A stretch of 64,000 bases of DNA from Pseudomonas cavernicola (lineage in GTDB: Bacteria > Pseudomonadota > Gammaproteobacteria > Pseudomonadales > Pseudomonadaceae), in contig NZ_QYUR01000008.1 in the NCBI RefSeq assembly GCF_003596405.1, positions 372,001 through 436,000 on the forward strand, written 5' to 3'. Below the pieces are notes generated by a model that saw only the letters and a program-made list of their open reading frames with translations, had not been told where the DNA came from and made no database searches. Below are positions 1 through 7,278 of the stretch, in pieces; positions within the stretch are counted from its first letter, which is position 1; each line of letters opens with the position of its first letter. The position numbers were made by a program, and so were the translations under genes.

Positions 1-94
1 GATTGTTACCGCCTGGATGCCTGATCGAGGCTCCGCTGGGCAGACATTTTTCTCTCCAGGAATGGAACCTCCGCGTGCTCCCCAGCACGGTTAA

Positions 95-131
95 GGGCTC
101 ACGGGTTGCTCCGCGTGAGCCCTCCTTTTTT
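95..131 (+). terminator. Rho-independent terminator
   Basis: Arms gggctcac and gtgagccc (8 bp, perfect) enclose a 12-nt loop and are followed by tcc and a run of six T. It would end transcription of a gene lying left of the window. Confidence 0.75.
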
Positions 132-143
132 CGCCTTCCTGTC

Positions 144-1295
144 ATGACTTCCAAGATGCGGCATCGCCCTATGTTCTCAAGCTGGTTCGCTAGTTTTGTT
201 CCCTCTGCACTCAATACTCGCCCCAAAGAATGGCTGCGCGCAGCGTTCGGTGCGGCCCTAGGTGTGCTGCTCAGTGCGTTGGTCTGTCGTCAGGTATTCG
301 GCAGCGAGGTAGCACTGCATCTGATGGGGCCACTGGGGGCTTCTGCGATTTTGCTGTTCGCCGTGTCTTCCGGGGCGCTAGCCCAGCCCTGGTCAATCGT
401 GGGGAGTTACCTCACGGCAACAGTTGTCGCCCTGTTGATGGTGCATTTTTTCGGCCGTTCTCTGGGCAGCGCCAGCCTGGCGGTCGGGATTTCCCTGGCA
501 CTGATGTGCCCGTTGCGCTGCCTGCATCCTCCAGGCGGAGCCGTGGCGCTCTGTGTGGTCCTGGCCGGCCCGGCAATGGTCAACATGGGCTTCATGCTGC
601 TGTACCCGGTGCTGCTGAATGCCTTGTGTCTGCTCGGCTGTGCGTTGCTGTACAACAACTTGACCCGTGTGCGTTACCCCAAATCGCATATGACGCCCGC
701 CACCGATCTGCACCATACCCACGATCCGTCGCCGGAGCAGCGTGTCGGCATCACATCTGCTGACGTGGACCAGGCACTGACCGATATGGGCGAGTTCGTC
801 GATGTCACCCGCGAGAACCTCGAGCTGATCATCCGCGCCACCGAGAAGCATGCCTTGCGCCGTAGCATGGGGGAGATTCGTGCCGGTCAGATCATGTCTC
901 GCGATGTGCAATGCGCGACGCCGGAAACCACACTCAAGCAGGCCTTGCGGATGCTCAAGCACCATCACCTGAAAACCTTGCCGATTCTCGACGAGGAGCG
1001 CCATCTGGTGGGCATCGTCAGCTTGATCGACCTGATCGGGCATTCCCGCCGGTCAGGGCGCCGCAACCTGCTTGGCCGCTTAGGGCTACGCCGTGATGTG
1101 TTGCTGGAGCAAGTGATGAGCAGCCCGGTCACCTGCGTGGACAGCCGCGCCCACGTGGTCGAGCTGATTCCCCTATTGTCCGGCCAGGGCCTTCATTGCC
1201 TGCCCGTATTGGAGCAGGGTGAGCTGGTGGGTATCGTCACCCAGACCGACTTGATTGCAGCCTTGCATCGGGACCTGATCATGCACTTGGGCTGA
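144..1295 (+). CDS. HPP-family membrane protein with two CBS domains
   Basis: A 383-residue protein. The N-terminal half (about residues 15-175) is hydrophobic with several membrane segments and the PLGAS and LHPPGGAVAL motifs of the HPP family. The C-terminal half holds two CBS domains, about residues 250-305 (GQIMSRDVQCATPETTLKQA) and 325-382 (EQVMSSPVTCVDSRAHV). CBS pairs usually bind adenosyl nucleotides, and HPP proteins have been linked to nitrite or anion transport; the substrate here is unknown. ATG 144 was chosen because a terminator ends at 131, so the longer reading frame from position 3 is unlikely. ATG 171 is an alternative. No operon partner is seen. Confidence 0.8.
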   Translation: MTSKMRHRPMFSSWFASFVPSALNTRPKEWLRAAFGAALGVLLSALVCRQVFGSEVALHLMGPLGASAILLFAVSSGALAQPWSIVGSYLTATVVALLMVHFFGRSLGSASLAVGISLALMCPLRCLHPPGGAVALCVVLAGPAMVNMGFMLLYPVLLNALCLLGCALLYNNLTRVRYPKSHMTPATDLHHTHDPSPEQRVGITSADVDQALTDMGEFVDVTRENLELIIRATEKHALRRSMGEIRAGQIMSRDVQCATPETTLKQALRMLKHHHLKTLPILDEERHLVGIVSLIDLIGHSRRSGRRNLLGRLGLRRDVLLEQVMSSPVTCVDSRAHVVELIPLLSGQGLHCLPVLEQGELVGIVTQTDLIAALHRDLIMHLG

Positions 1296-1308
1296 ATCTC
1301 AATCCTGG

Positions 1309-2172
1309 CTATATCAGCGGGTCCCAGCGCTGAGACCAGTCACTGTCGCCTTTGACCGCCTCACGCAACAGCGTGAAGGCTTGCTGCAGGATCGCCGAGT
1401 CACGGTCGCGGGAATAGACCAGGTAGGTGGGATAACTGAACTCTGGCGCCTTGGTCACCCGCTCCAGAACCCCGCTGTCGAGATAGCTCTGGACCACACG
1501 GGTTCGGAAATAGCCGGAGCCGCCACTTTCGAGGATGTACTGCAGGGCCAGTGGTCCCAGGTTGAAGCTGAGGGCGGCTTTGGCTTTGTCCGGCAGAGCC
1601 GCGTTATGCTGACGGCGAAAGTCTTCGCCCCAGTCGATATAAACGTAAGGGTCCGGTGCGGAAGGCAAGCGTATCTGGATCAGTTTCTCCTCCAGCAGTT
1701 GCTCGACCTGCAGACCTGGCCAGTAGACCGGCTGGTAAACCAGTGCAGCATCCAGCACCCCTAGTTCGAGTTGGCGTAGCAGGCTTTGACCGTCACCAAT
1801 TTCCGCGCGTATCGCGTGGGTAGGAATGTGCTCGCGTAATTTGCGCACCCAACTGAGCATCAGGGGGTTGCACAGGCTGACTTCACCACCGACGTGCAAC
1901 ACGTTGCGGTAGCCATCCAGTAGGGGCAGATCACGCTGAGCGGCTTCCCAAGTCTGCACCATCTGGTTGGCATAAACGACGAAGGCCTCGCCGTTGGCCG
2001 TGAGTTTGGCTCCAGCACGATTACGCACGAATAGCTTGCAGTTGAGCTGGCTCTCGAGGTTCTGGACACGCGCCGTGATAGCGGTCTGAGTGACGTGCAA
2101 GCGCTCGGCTGCGGCGATGAAACTGCCGCAGCGAACGATTTCGAGAAAGGTGCGGGCGAGCTCGATATCCAT
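1309..2172 (-). CDS. LysR-family transcriptional regulator
   Basis: 287 residues. The N-terminal winged helix-turn-helix (about residues 1-60) has the LysR pattern ELARTFLEIV...AAERLHVTQTAITARVQNLE, followed by a periplasmic-binding-like effector domain. Start at MDIELARTF; a reading frame open further upstream adds 73 residues without LysR character. It resembles the regulator at 12458-13318 in the start (MD-ELARTFL), in FVRN-AG after the HTH and in a YVYIDWG segment of the effector domain, so the two are probably paralogues. It converges on the HPP gene (stops 13 bp apart), so a divergent target, if any, was lost in the IS debris to its right. Confidence 0.85.
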   Translation of the reverse strand: MDIELARTFLEIVRCGSFIAAAERLHVTQTAITARVQNLESQLNCKLFVRNRAGAKLTANGEAFVVYANQMVQTWEAAQRDLPLLDGYRNVLHVGGEVSLCNPLMLSWVRKLREHIPTHAIRAEIGDGQSLLRQLELGVLDAALVYQPVYWPGLQVEQLLEEKLIQIRLPSAPDPYVYIDWGEDFRRQHNAALPDKAKAALSFNLGPLALQYILESGGSGYFRTRVVQSYLDSGVLERVTKAPEFSYPTYLVYSRDRDSAILQQAFTLLREAVKGDSDWSQRWDPLI

Positions 2173-2401
2173 GTGCCATCCCAGCGCAGAAAGTGGAGCG
2201 CCATTGTAGAGGGCATGGTGCATCCTTGGGATGATTCTGCTGTTCAAGCGAAATAGCGTTTCACTTGCCCATGTACCGATATGTTTATTTCTAAACACCA
2301 GCTTGCCCGTGATGTTCTGTTGGCTGCGGCAAGTCAGCCAGCAATATTGGGGTTTCTTCTCTGAGCGTCTCTTCAACTGCATCTTCGACAAGACCCAGCG
2401 G

Positions 2402-2611
2402 ATGAAACATCGGCTCCTGAGGTGGCTGAATTACCGGCGCATTCGAGCGGGACTCCTCAAGCAAGGCTTACTGAGTGTGAGCCGATCGGGTTACTACGCG
2501 GCGCGGATCCAATTTCGCAATGAGATCTATGACTTCGGACTGATCAGGCGATTCGAGTGCAATGCGCATGATGATTCTGGCTCACTGACAGATCGACGGC
2601 TTGTGCTGTAA
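2402..2611 (+). pseudogene. IS3-like transposase remnant (weak)
   Basis: The stretch encodes LLSVSRSGYYAARIQF, which resembles the VSRSGYYA segment near the start of IS3-family OrfB proteins. The rest does not match anything I recognise and no inverted repeat is seen. It sits beside the IS5 remnant and reads like decayed transposon debris. Confidence 0.3.
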
Positions 2612-2726
2612 AAAAGCGTTATGGAACAGGTGGAACAGACTCCTTGTCCTCTTCTGAATCCCTGACTAGAGAGGGTGTTGTAGCGATCCAGTGAGTGCAG
2701 AAGGGCGGATAGAGGCATGCAAGATT

Positions 2727-2924
2727 CAAGCGGTGATTCCTCCCAAGACCAACCGTGTCGAGCAACGCTCTTGTGACTGGTATCTCTATAAAGGGCGCCA
2801 CGCCGTTGAGTGCCTGTTCAGCAAACCGAAGTACTACCGACGGATCGCTACACGTTTTGAGAAGAAAGCCTGTCATTTCAGGTCAATGCTAGCCTTCGCT
2901 GCTGTTCTGCTGTGGTTACGCTGA
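2727..2924 (+). pseudogene. IS5-family (IS427-like) transposase, C-terminal fragment
   Basis: The frame encodes AVIPPKTNRVEQRSCDWYLY, then HAVECLFSK and a FRSMLAFAAVLLWLR end, the C-terminal third of an IS427-type DDE transposase including the catalytic Glu region (HAVECLF). The two catalytic Asp regions are missing. The following gcgtcaacagaaccta (about 2929-2941) resembles the inverted-repeat end of the intact IS at 23089-23945, so this is the right-hand remnant of a related but different element. Confidence 0.75.
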
Positions 2925-2981
2925 TGCGTCAACAGAACCTAGGGGCGCAAAAATAAATTTTTCGGACACTGGCACGCATCG

Positions 2982-3356
2982 GTGCCGCGCCTGGCCCGCA
3001 ACCTGGACGATCTGCGCCGCCTAGTGCAAAAGCTGACCAGGAGCGGCATGCGCATCGAGTTCGTCAAGGAGAGTCTGACCTTCACTGGTGAGGATTCGCC
3101 GATGGCAAACCTAATGCTGTCGGTGATGGGCGCATTCGCCGAATTTGAGCGGGCCTTGATTCGCGAGCGGCAGCGCGAAGGCATCGCACTCGCCAAGCAG
3201 CGCGGGGCCTACCGGGGTCGCAAGAAAGCGCTGTCGCCCGAACAGGTGGTCGAGCTTCGGCGTCGGGCCGCTACCGGCGTGCAGAAAGCGAAGCTCGCCC
3301 GCGAGTACGGCATTAGCCGCGAAACTCTACACCAATACCTACGAACGGACGACTGA
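2982..3356 (+). pseudogene. Tn3-type serine resolvase, 5'-truncated
   Basis: 124 residues starting RLARNLDDLRRLVQ, continuing through the FTGEDSPMANLMLSVMGAFA dimerisation helix region, the AEFERALIRERQREG E-helix and a C-terminal HTH (GISRETLHQYL). This is the C-terminal two thirds of a TnpR resolvase. The N-terminal part with the catalytic Ser (YCRVST region) is absent, cut at about 2975, so it cannot recombine. Its former transposon is gone; an IS3-family scrap follows directly. Confidence 0.8.
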
Positions 3357-3365
3357 CCATGCCGC

Positions 3366-3518
3366 GTCTACATCGCCCACATGCCTAAGCCCAATCGAGA
3401 GACGGCGCTGCGCAACCTGGCAATTGCCTTCGAGCATTACAATGAACAGCACCCCCACAGCGCCCTGAAATACCGTTCACCACGGGAGTTCAGGCACTTG
3501 GCCAAGGCATCAACTTAA
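3366..3518 (+). pseudogene. IS3-family (IS2-group) OrfB, last about 50 codons
   Basis: In-frame sequence encodes [18 protein letters not shown], then [12 protein letters not shown] and [10 protein letters not shown] before TAA, the C-terminus of an IS2-group transposase. The same [16 protein letters not shown] stretch recurs in the fragment at 25895-26517, which lacks this end. Nucleotide differences show that the two scraps come from different copies. Confidence 0.75.
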
Positions 3519-3525
3519 CGGGGTG

Positions 3526-3613
3526 CCGGTGTCCGGTTTGATAGGGGGCAAGTCCACCGATACCCAGGTGGATAAAATCGCTTGTTGTAGTGGTTTACTG
3601 ATCCCGGACACCG
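3526..3613. repeat. 10-bp inverted pair at IS end
   Basis: cggtgtccgg (3527-3536) and ccggacaccg (3604-3613) are exact reverse complements and lie just after the IS2-group stop codon. The left copy is probably the terminal repeat of that IS; the right copy may be the end of a second insertion. Confidence 0.4.
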
Positions 3614-3659
3614 ATTTAGGCGAGAATCCGCGCCATTCCAGGTGCCGGTCGCGGCATGC

Positions 3660-4220
3660 TTACTTGCCCCGCCCAATCAGCTGCAGGAATTCCTGACGCG
3701 TGCTGCCCGACTCGCGGAAGGCGCCAAGCATCACCGAGGTGTTCATCACCGAATTCTGCTTCTCCACCCCGCGCATCATCATGCACATATGCTGGGCCTC
3801 GATCACCACCGCCACCCCGGCGGCGCGAGTGACCTCCTGAATCGCCTCAGCGATTTGCCGGGTCAGGCTCTCCTGAATCTGCAGGCGCCGCGCATACATA
3901 TCGACGATCCGCGCGACTTTCGACAGGCCGAGCACCTTGCCGGTCGGGATGTAGGCAACGTGGGCCTTACCGATAAAGGGCAGCAGATGGTGTTCGCACA
4001 GCGAATACAACTCGACGTCTTTGATGATTACCATCTCGTCGTTGTCCGAGGCGAACAGTGCGCCGTTGACCACCTCTTCCAGACTTTTCTGGTAACCGTG
4101 ACACAGGTATTGCATGGCTTTGGCTGCACGCTTTGGGGTGTCCAGCAGGCCTTCTCGCTCGGGGTTTTCACCCACCCCGATCAAGATCTCGCGATAGTGA
4201 TTGGGCAGTTGTTCGTGCAT
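3660..4220 (-). CDS. folE: GTP cyclohydrolase I
   Basis: 186 residues. Converts GTP to dihydroneopterin triphosphate, the first step of folate and other pterin synthesis, in the cytoplasm. The zinc ligands are visible in LCEHHLLPF and CMMMRGVEK (Cys, His, Cys), so this is the zinc-dependent type I enzyme; [10 protein letters not shown] and [12 protein letters not shown] are family motifs. ATG 4220 has GAGG 8 nt upstream; an ATG at 4241 is possible but sits almost on the upstream stop. It lies 22 bp downstream of the SufR-like regulator, so the two are probably one transcript. As a folE in an accessory region it may be a second, conditionally used copy. Confidence 0.93.
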   Translation of the reverse strand: MHEQLPNHYREILIGVGENPEREGLLDTPKRAAKAMQYLCHGYQKSLEEVVNGALFASDNDEMVIIKDVELYSLCEHHLLPFIGKAHVAYIPTGKVLGLSKVARIVDMYARRLQIQESLTRQIAEAIQEVTRAAGVAVVIEAQHMCMMMRGVEKQNSVMNTSVMLGAFRESGSTRQEFLQLIGRGK

Positions 4221-4242
4221 CGATAGATCCTCGCAGCGCACC

Positions 4243-4887
4243 TTACTTGAGGGAGTGGCCGCCGCTGACGGTAGGGCTGGTGTCGGTTAGTTGGAAGCGA
4301 CAGACATTGCCGCCACGCAGCATGCATTCGAGGTGTTCCACCTCGCCCTCGCCGAGGGCGCCGATCAGGGCCAGATCGAGCTCGCAGACTTCCGGATGAG
4401 CCTTGGCCAGATGATGGAAAACGCAGTTGTGCGCGACTATTTCCTTCTCGCCAGAGGAGCGGAAAAACACCTCGGCCTCATAACCGGCCTGATTCATGTG
4501 GCTGACGATCCGCTCCTCGGCCACCGCCTGCTGCTCCATGCCGGCCGCCATCTTGCGGCCGAGGCTGCGCATCAATCGGACTAGGTTGTCGTGGCCGATG
4601 ATTTCTGCGACCTCACCGATCAACAGGTCGGCCAGCAGCTGGTATTGCCTGGGAAAGAGTTCCTTGCCGCGTGCCGAGAGCAGGTACAGCTGCTCGGGAC
4701 GACGGCCGGTTGGTCGAGTTACCCCGCGAAGGATCAGACCGTCACGTTCCAGCGCGGCCAGATGCTGACGTATCGCTGTGCGAGTCACCGCCAAGTGGCT
4801 GGCCAGGTCGTCAATGCTCATACCCGCCGGTTGGTACAGCAATGCAGATAGAAGATCTTGCTGCGTGCGACCCATCCCCTGAAACAT
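4243..4887 (-). CDS. SufR-like winged-helix regulator with Fe-S-type cysteines
   Basis: 214 residues. Residues about 5-75 form an ArsR/DeoR-like winged helix ([20 protein letters not shown], then [10 protein letters not shown]). The C-terminal part carries a conserved Cys series, [15 protein letters not shown], then [12 protein letters not shown], which matches the cluster-ligand arrangement of the SufR family of iron-sulfur-sensing regulators. I infer that it senses an Fe-S cluster (iron, redox state or NO) and controls its own operon with folE, and perhaps the secreted-protein gene upstream. GAGG lies 9 nt before the ATG. The link with folE is unusual. Confidence 0.7.
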   Translation of the reverse strand: MFQGMGRTQQDLLSALLYQPAGMSIDDLASHLAVTRTAIRQHLAALERDGLILRGVTRPTGRRPEQLYLLSARGKELFPRQYQLLADLLIGEVAEIIGHDNLVRLMRSLGRKMAAGMEQQAVAEERIVSHMNQAGYEAEVFFRSSGEKEIVAHNCVFHHLAKAHPEVCELDLALIGALGEGEVEHLECMLRGGNVCRFQLTDTSPTVSGGHSLK

Positions 4888-4927
4888 TCTGCTACCTCGT
4901 CATTTCCAGCTACCCAAAAAGGGAGGA

Positions 4928-4945
4928 GGGGCGCCTAGGCGCCCC
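4928..4945 (-). terminator. Terminator after the secreted-protein gene
   Basis: A perfect 18-bp palindrome (ggggcgcct / aggcgcccc) lies 8 bp past the stop of the gene at 4954-5589, with a T5 run about 9 nt further on the minus strand. Confidence 0.6.
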
Positions 4946-4953
4946 GGCCCATC

Positions 4954-5589
4954 TCAGAACTTGTCCGGGAACTGCTTGACCAGTGCTGCCGCCAAGGTAT
5001 CAGCGAAGCCAAGCATGTGTTCGCGCATGGCCTGCCAGGTTCTGGCTTCAGCGACGTAGTCCTTTTTGCCCAGCTGATCGACCTGGACGATATGGTGCCC
5101 GCCGTGAGCGCTGAGCATCGCGACCAGCGTGTCTTCCGGCAAGTTCGGATTGGCCGTGGCCAGGAACTTCGCGATAGCCTTGGCATTGCTCGTCAGCTCG
5201 GCAACGGCGGCGTCCTTTCCTGCCGCATTCTTCGCTACAGAGGCGTCACTGTAGTGTTTCACTGCGCCCCAGTGCCCAGCCAGCAGCTTGAGCAACTGGT
5301 CTGCAGCCGGCTGGCCGTACAAGGGCGCGAGGCTATTGGCAATCGAAGTGGCATTGGCCACCACCTCAGTGCCAGCAGTGTCGGCCTGCTTGCGCTGACC
5401 CTGCTGGTTGGCGATCACGTAGTTTCTCACCCAGAAAATATGCTCCACCCACAGATCCCGTAGCGCCAGACGCGTGCTGAGTGCGGCAGCCTCCGAACCG
5501 ACCGGTTTGACGTGGCCCTCATCCGTCTGGCTCCAGGCGGGTTGAACGCACAGTGCAAGAAGCAGCAAAGCCAGTGTCCTGATATTCAT
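4954..5589 (-). CDS. Secreted all-helical protein of unknown function
   Basis: 211 residues with a clear signal peptide (MNIRTLALLLLALC...AWSQ), so periplasmic or exported. The mature part is predicted helical, with a distinctive LRDLWVEHIFWVRNYVIA segment, a second LLAGHWGAVKHYSD segment, and AHGGHHIVQVDQL. These spaced His and Trp residues suggest a helical bundle that could bind a metal or cofactor, but that is speculation. ATG 5589 was chosen for the signal peptide; 25 codons upstream are open but AT-rich and not protein-like. It has its own terminator and an AT-rich promoter region. I do not recognise a characterised member. Confidence 0.7.
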   Translation of the reverse strand: MNIRTLALLLLALCVQPAWSQTDEGHVKPVGSEAAALSTRLALRDLWVEHIFWVRNYVIANQQGQRKQADTAGTEVVANATSIANSLAPLYGQPAADQLLKLLAGHWGAVKHYSDASVAKNAAGKDAAVAELTSNAKAIAKFLATANPNLPEDTLVAMLSAHGGHHIVQVDQLGKKDYVAEARTWQAMREHMLGFADTLAAALVKQFPDKF

Positions 5590-5684
5590 GGCGGTACCCT
5601 CGGTTATGGATTTCCCTACAAAATCAATTAAAGCATAAAATAATGCCATTATAGGAAAAAGCAAAAAATCCCTCTGGATAAACC

Positions 5685-5702
5685 TAGATAAATAATTATC
5701 TA
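5685..5702. promoter_or_regulatory. AT-rich inverted repeat upstream of the secreted-protein gene
   Basis: tagata and tatcta (perfect 6-bp arms) flank aataat about 100 bp before the ATG at 5589. It could be an operator, perhaps for the SufR-like regulator downstream, but no known consensus fits well. Confidence 0.3.
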
Positions 5703-5886
5703 ATTGATTTATATAGAGTTATTTTTAGACTCAAAAGCGGCTTGGATTGCCTGGGAGCGTTTTGGATGCGTCGCGGGGGCGGTTTCGCCAGATCGAGCGC
5801 CCTGGATTCCACTCCGGCACCCTGCGCCGATCTGGCTCATGGCGCCCCTGAGCCGGATCAAGTCTAGCCAGTGAATTTCTGTCCTA

Positions 5887-6174
5887 GGGGTCGCTTCAGA
5901 ATTCGGAAAAAATCGTACGTTAAGCCGTTGGCATGGTTTCCTTGCTCGCAAACGATCGTTTTCGAGATGCCAGAGTGAGAAAGCAGGCCGCGCCAGTGCT
6001 GGCCTTGCCTATCCTATTCTCGAAAACCGCTCTCGTATCGAGCTTCCGAGACTGTCGAGTTTCGAGAACGACCATAACGCCGCTTCCAGCGATAACCGCC
6101 AACCGCCAAGCCGCGCCGCAGTTGGATCGAGCATTCCTTAGCGTGCTTTAAATTTCGAATTCTGAGACGACCCC
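5887..6174. mobile_element. 288-bp Tn3-derived miniature element (TIME-like)
   Basis: The ends are two 38-bp inverted repeats of the Tn3-family type, 5887-5924 and 6137-6174. Both begin ggggtcg, share tcagaattcg and end in ttaag or ctaag; I count 28 of 38 matches. The right copy has the aaagcacgctaag inner end common in Tn3/Tn21 repeats. The 212-bp interior has no convincing gene but several tctcgaaa/ttcgaga words that could be resolvase subsites. No 5-bp target duplication is visible (tccta against aagaa), so the element may have recombined after insertion. Confidence 0.75.
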
Positions 6175-6190
6175 AAGAATGTTGCGGACT

Positions 6191-6564
6191 GTTAGGTCCC
6201 GCGATCAAGAATTTGTTTGAGTACCACGGCTTCATTGTGCAACTGATCCTTGGCCGCGTATACGAGAGTGATGTCACCTTGACGCGAAAGTGCCATAAGC
6301 TCCGAAAGTGCAGGATTCCCTTTCAGTTCGACTCGGTACCGTTTCTTGAATTCCGGCCATTTCTCCGGGTCATGACCGAACCACTGGCGGAGTTCAGTGG
6401 ATGGAGCGACGTCTTTGAGCCATAGATCAATCTTTGCTTTGACTTTGGCTAATCCACGCGGCCAAAGCCTGTCTACGAGAATCCGCTCGCCATCGGCCTT
6501 GGTCGCTGGTTCATAAGCTCGCTTCAACATCACGCTCATGTCTCATCCTCCTGTGGGACCTAAC
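6191..6564 (-). mobile_element. Integron gene-cassette-like unit around the DUF488 gene
   Basis: gttaggtccc (6191-6200) and gggacctaac (6555-6564) are perfect inverted 10-mers flanking one promoterless-looking gene. Read on the minus strand, the unit starts after GTTAGGT (core-site form GTTRRRY) and ends in ACCTAAC (inverse-core form RYYYAAC), with the gene's TAA stop inside the latter, as in many integron cassettes. The attC 3' to the gene stops after about 20 bp at the Tn3-type repeat ending at 6174. No integrase gene is in the window. Confidence 0.5.
6192..6539 (-). CDS. DUF488-family protein (YeaO-like)
   Basis: 115 residues, full length for small DUF488 proteins: VMLKRAYEPA at the start, RILVDRLWPRGL, then KIDLWLKDVAPSTELRQWFG, and ITLVYAAKDQLHNEA. 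The function of the family is not established. AGGAGGA lies 6 nt before the ATG. The gene is the sole occupant of an inverted-repeat-bounded, cassette-like unit in IS debris, pointing to horizontal transfer. Confidence 0.85.
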   Translation of the reverse strand: MSVMLKRAYEPATKADGERILVDRLWPRGLAKVKAKIDLWLKDVAPSTELRQWFGHDPEKWPEFKKRYRVELKGNPALSELMALSRQGDITLVYAAKDQLHNEAVVLKQILDRGT

Positions 6565-6576
6565 GTTTGGTTAAGG

Positions 6577-6598
6577 GGCCGGCTTTAGCCGGTCCCGA
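6577..6598. repeat. Hairpin beside the cassette boundary
   Basis: ggccggct and agccggtcc pair around a tt loop just outside the gggacctaac boundary. It could be the folded part of a preceding, truncated attC site or a terminator; there is no T-run. Confidence 0.4.
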
Positions 6599-6728
6599 GT
6601 GAGCGAAGCGAACGGCTTGAATGCTGTAATCACCACACTTCTGCGAACCGAACAGTTCGTGGTGATCGCTGGGAGAGTCGCTATGCACAAGCGTATTCCA
6701 AGTCCGTCTACCAGGTTGCCGAGAGTGT

Positions 6729-6949
6729 CCATGTCGGTCAGGTGAACCAGAGCAGGCGGCTGAATCGTGAAGCGGTGGAACTAGCGACGGTGGAATGGGT
6801 GGACTGGTTTAATCACCGCCGATTGCTGGAACCGACTGGTCACATTCCACCGGTAGAGGCCGAAGCTATCTATTATCAACAACTCAGTGGGTCGACCCAA
6901 GTGGCTTGACTCACACCAACGGGCCTCCGAGAAACCCGGGACGGTTCAT
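6729..6949 (+). pseudogene. IS3-family OrfB, C-terminal remnant with right end
   Basis: The frame encodes LNREAVELATVEWVDWFNHR, then LLEP, HIPPVEAEAIYYQQL and a stop at 6907-6909, the C-terminus of an IS3-family (IS51-like) transposase. The following ccgagaaacccgggacggttca is a plausible terminal repeat ending at about 6949, exactly where the sco reading frame breaks off. The catalytic core is missing. Confidence 0.75.
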
Positions 6950-7236
6950 AACAGCTTCTGCACCAGCCGCAGGTTGGCCGTCGCGGTCGGGCAAATCCCG
7001 GCGCAGGAGGCATACATCATGTTGATGGCGACCACCTTGTCGCGGATCAGATCGTCGTAGAAGCTGACCGCCTTGCCTTCGTGGGTATAGAGCCGCGCGT
7101 TCGGGAAGCGCTCGCCAGCGGCGGCAGCGCTGCGAACGAGTTGCGGTGCTTCGCTGACCCCGCGCCAGGCGGCCCAGCCGAGCGCGGTGGCGCCGAGGGC
7201 GCCGATGCCGGCCAATAGATTTCTGCGAGTGTTCAT
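6946..7236 (-). pseudogene. SCO1/SenC-like copper chaperone, 3'-truncated
   Basis: 96 codons remain. A Tat- or Sec-type leader (MNTRRNLLAGIGALGATALG) precedes a thioredoxin-like start containing the copper-binding SCAGICP (CxxxC) motif. The protein stops at NLRLVQKLL, where the IS3 end supplies a TGA; the C-terminal half including the conserved His is lost. It follows the multicopper oxidase by 42 bp, so the pair was probably a copper-dependent oxidase with its metallochaperone. Truncation should abolish copper delivery. Confidence 0.8.
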
Positions 7237-7278
7237 CTGTATTTCTCCCGGCTCATGAGTGTTGTTGCCACGTACCAC

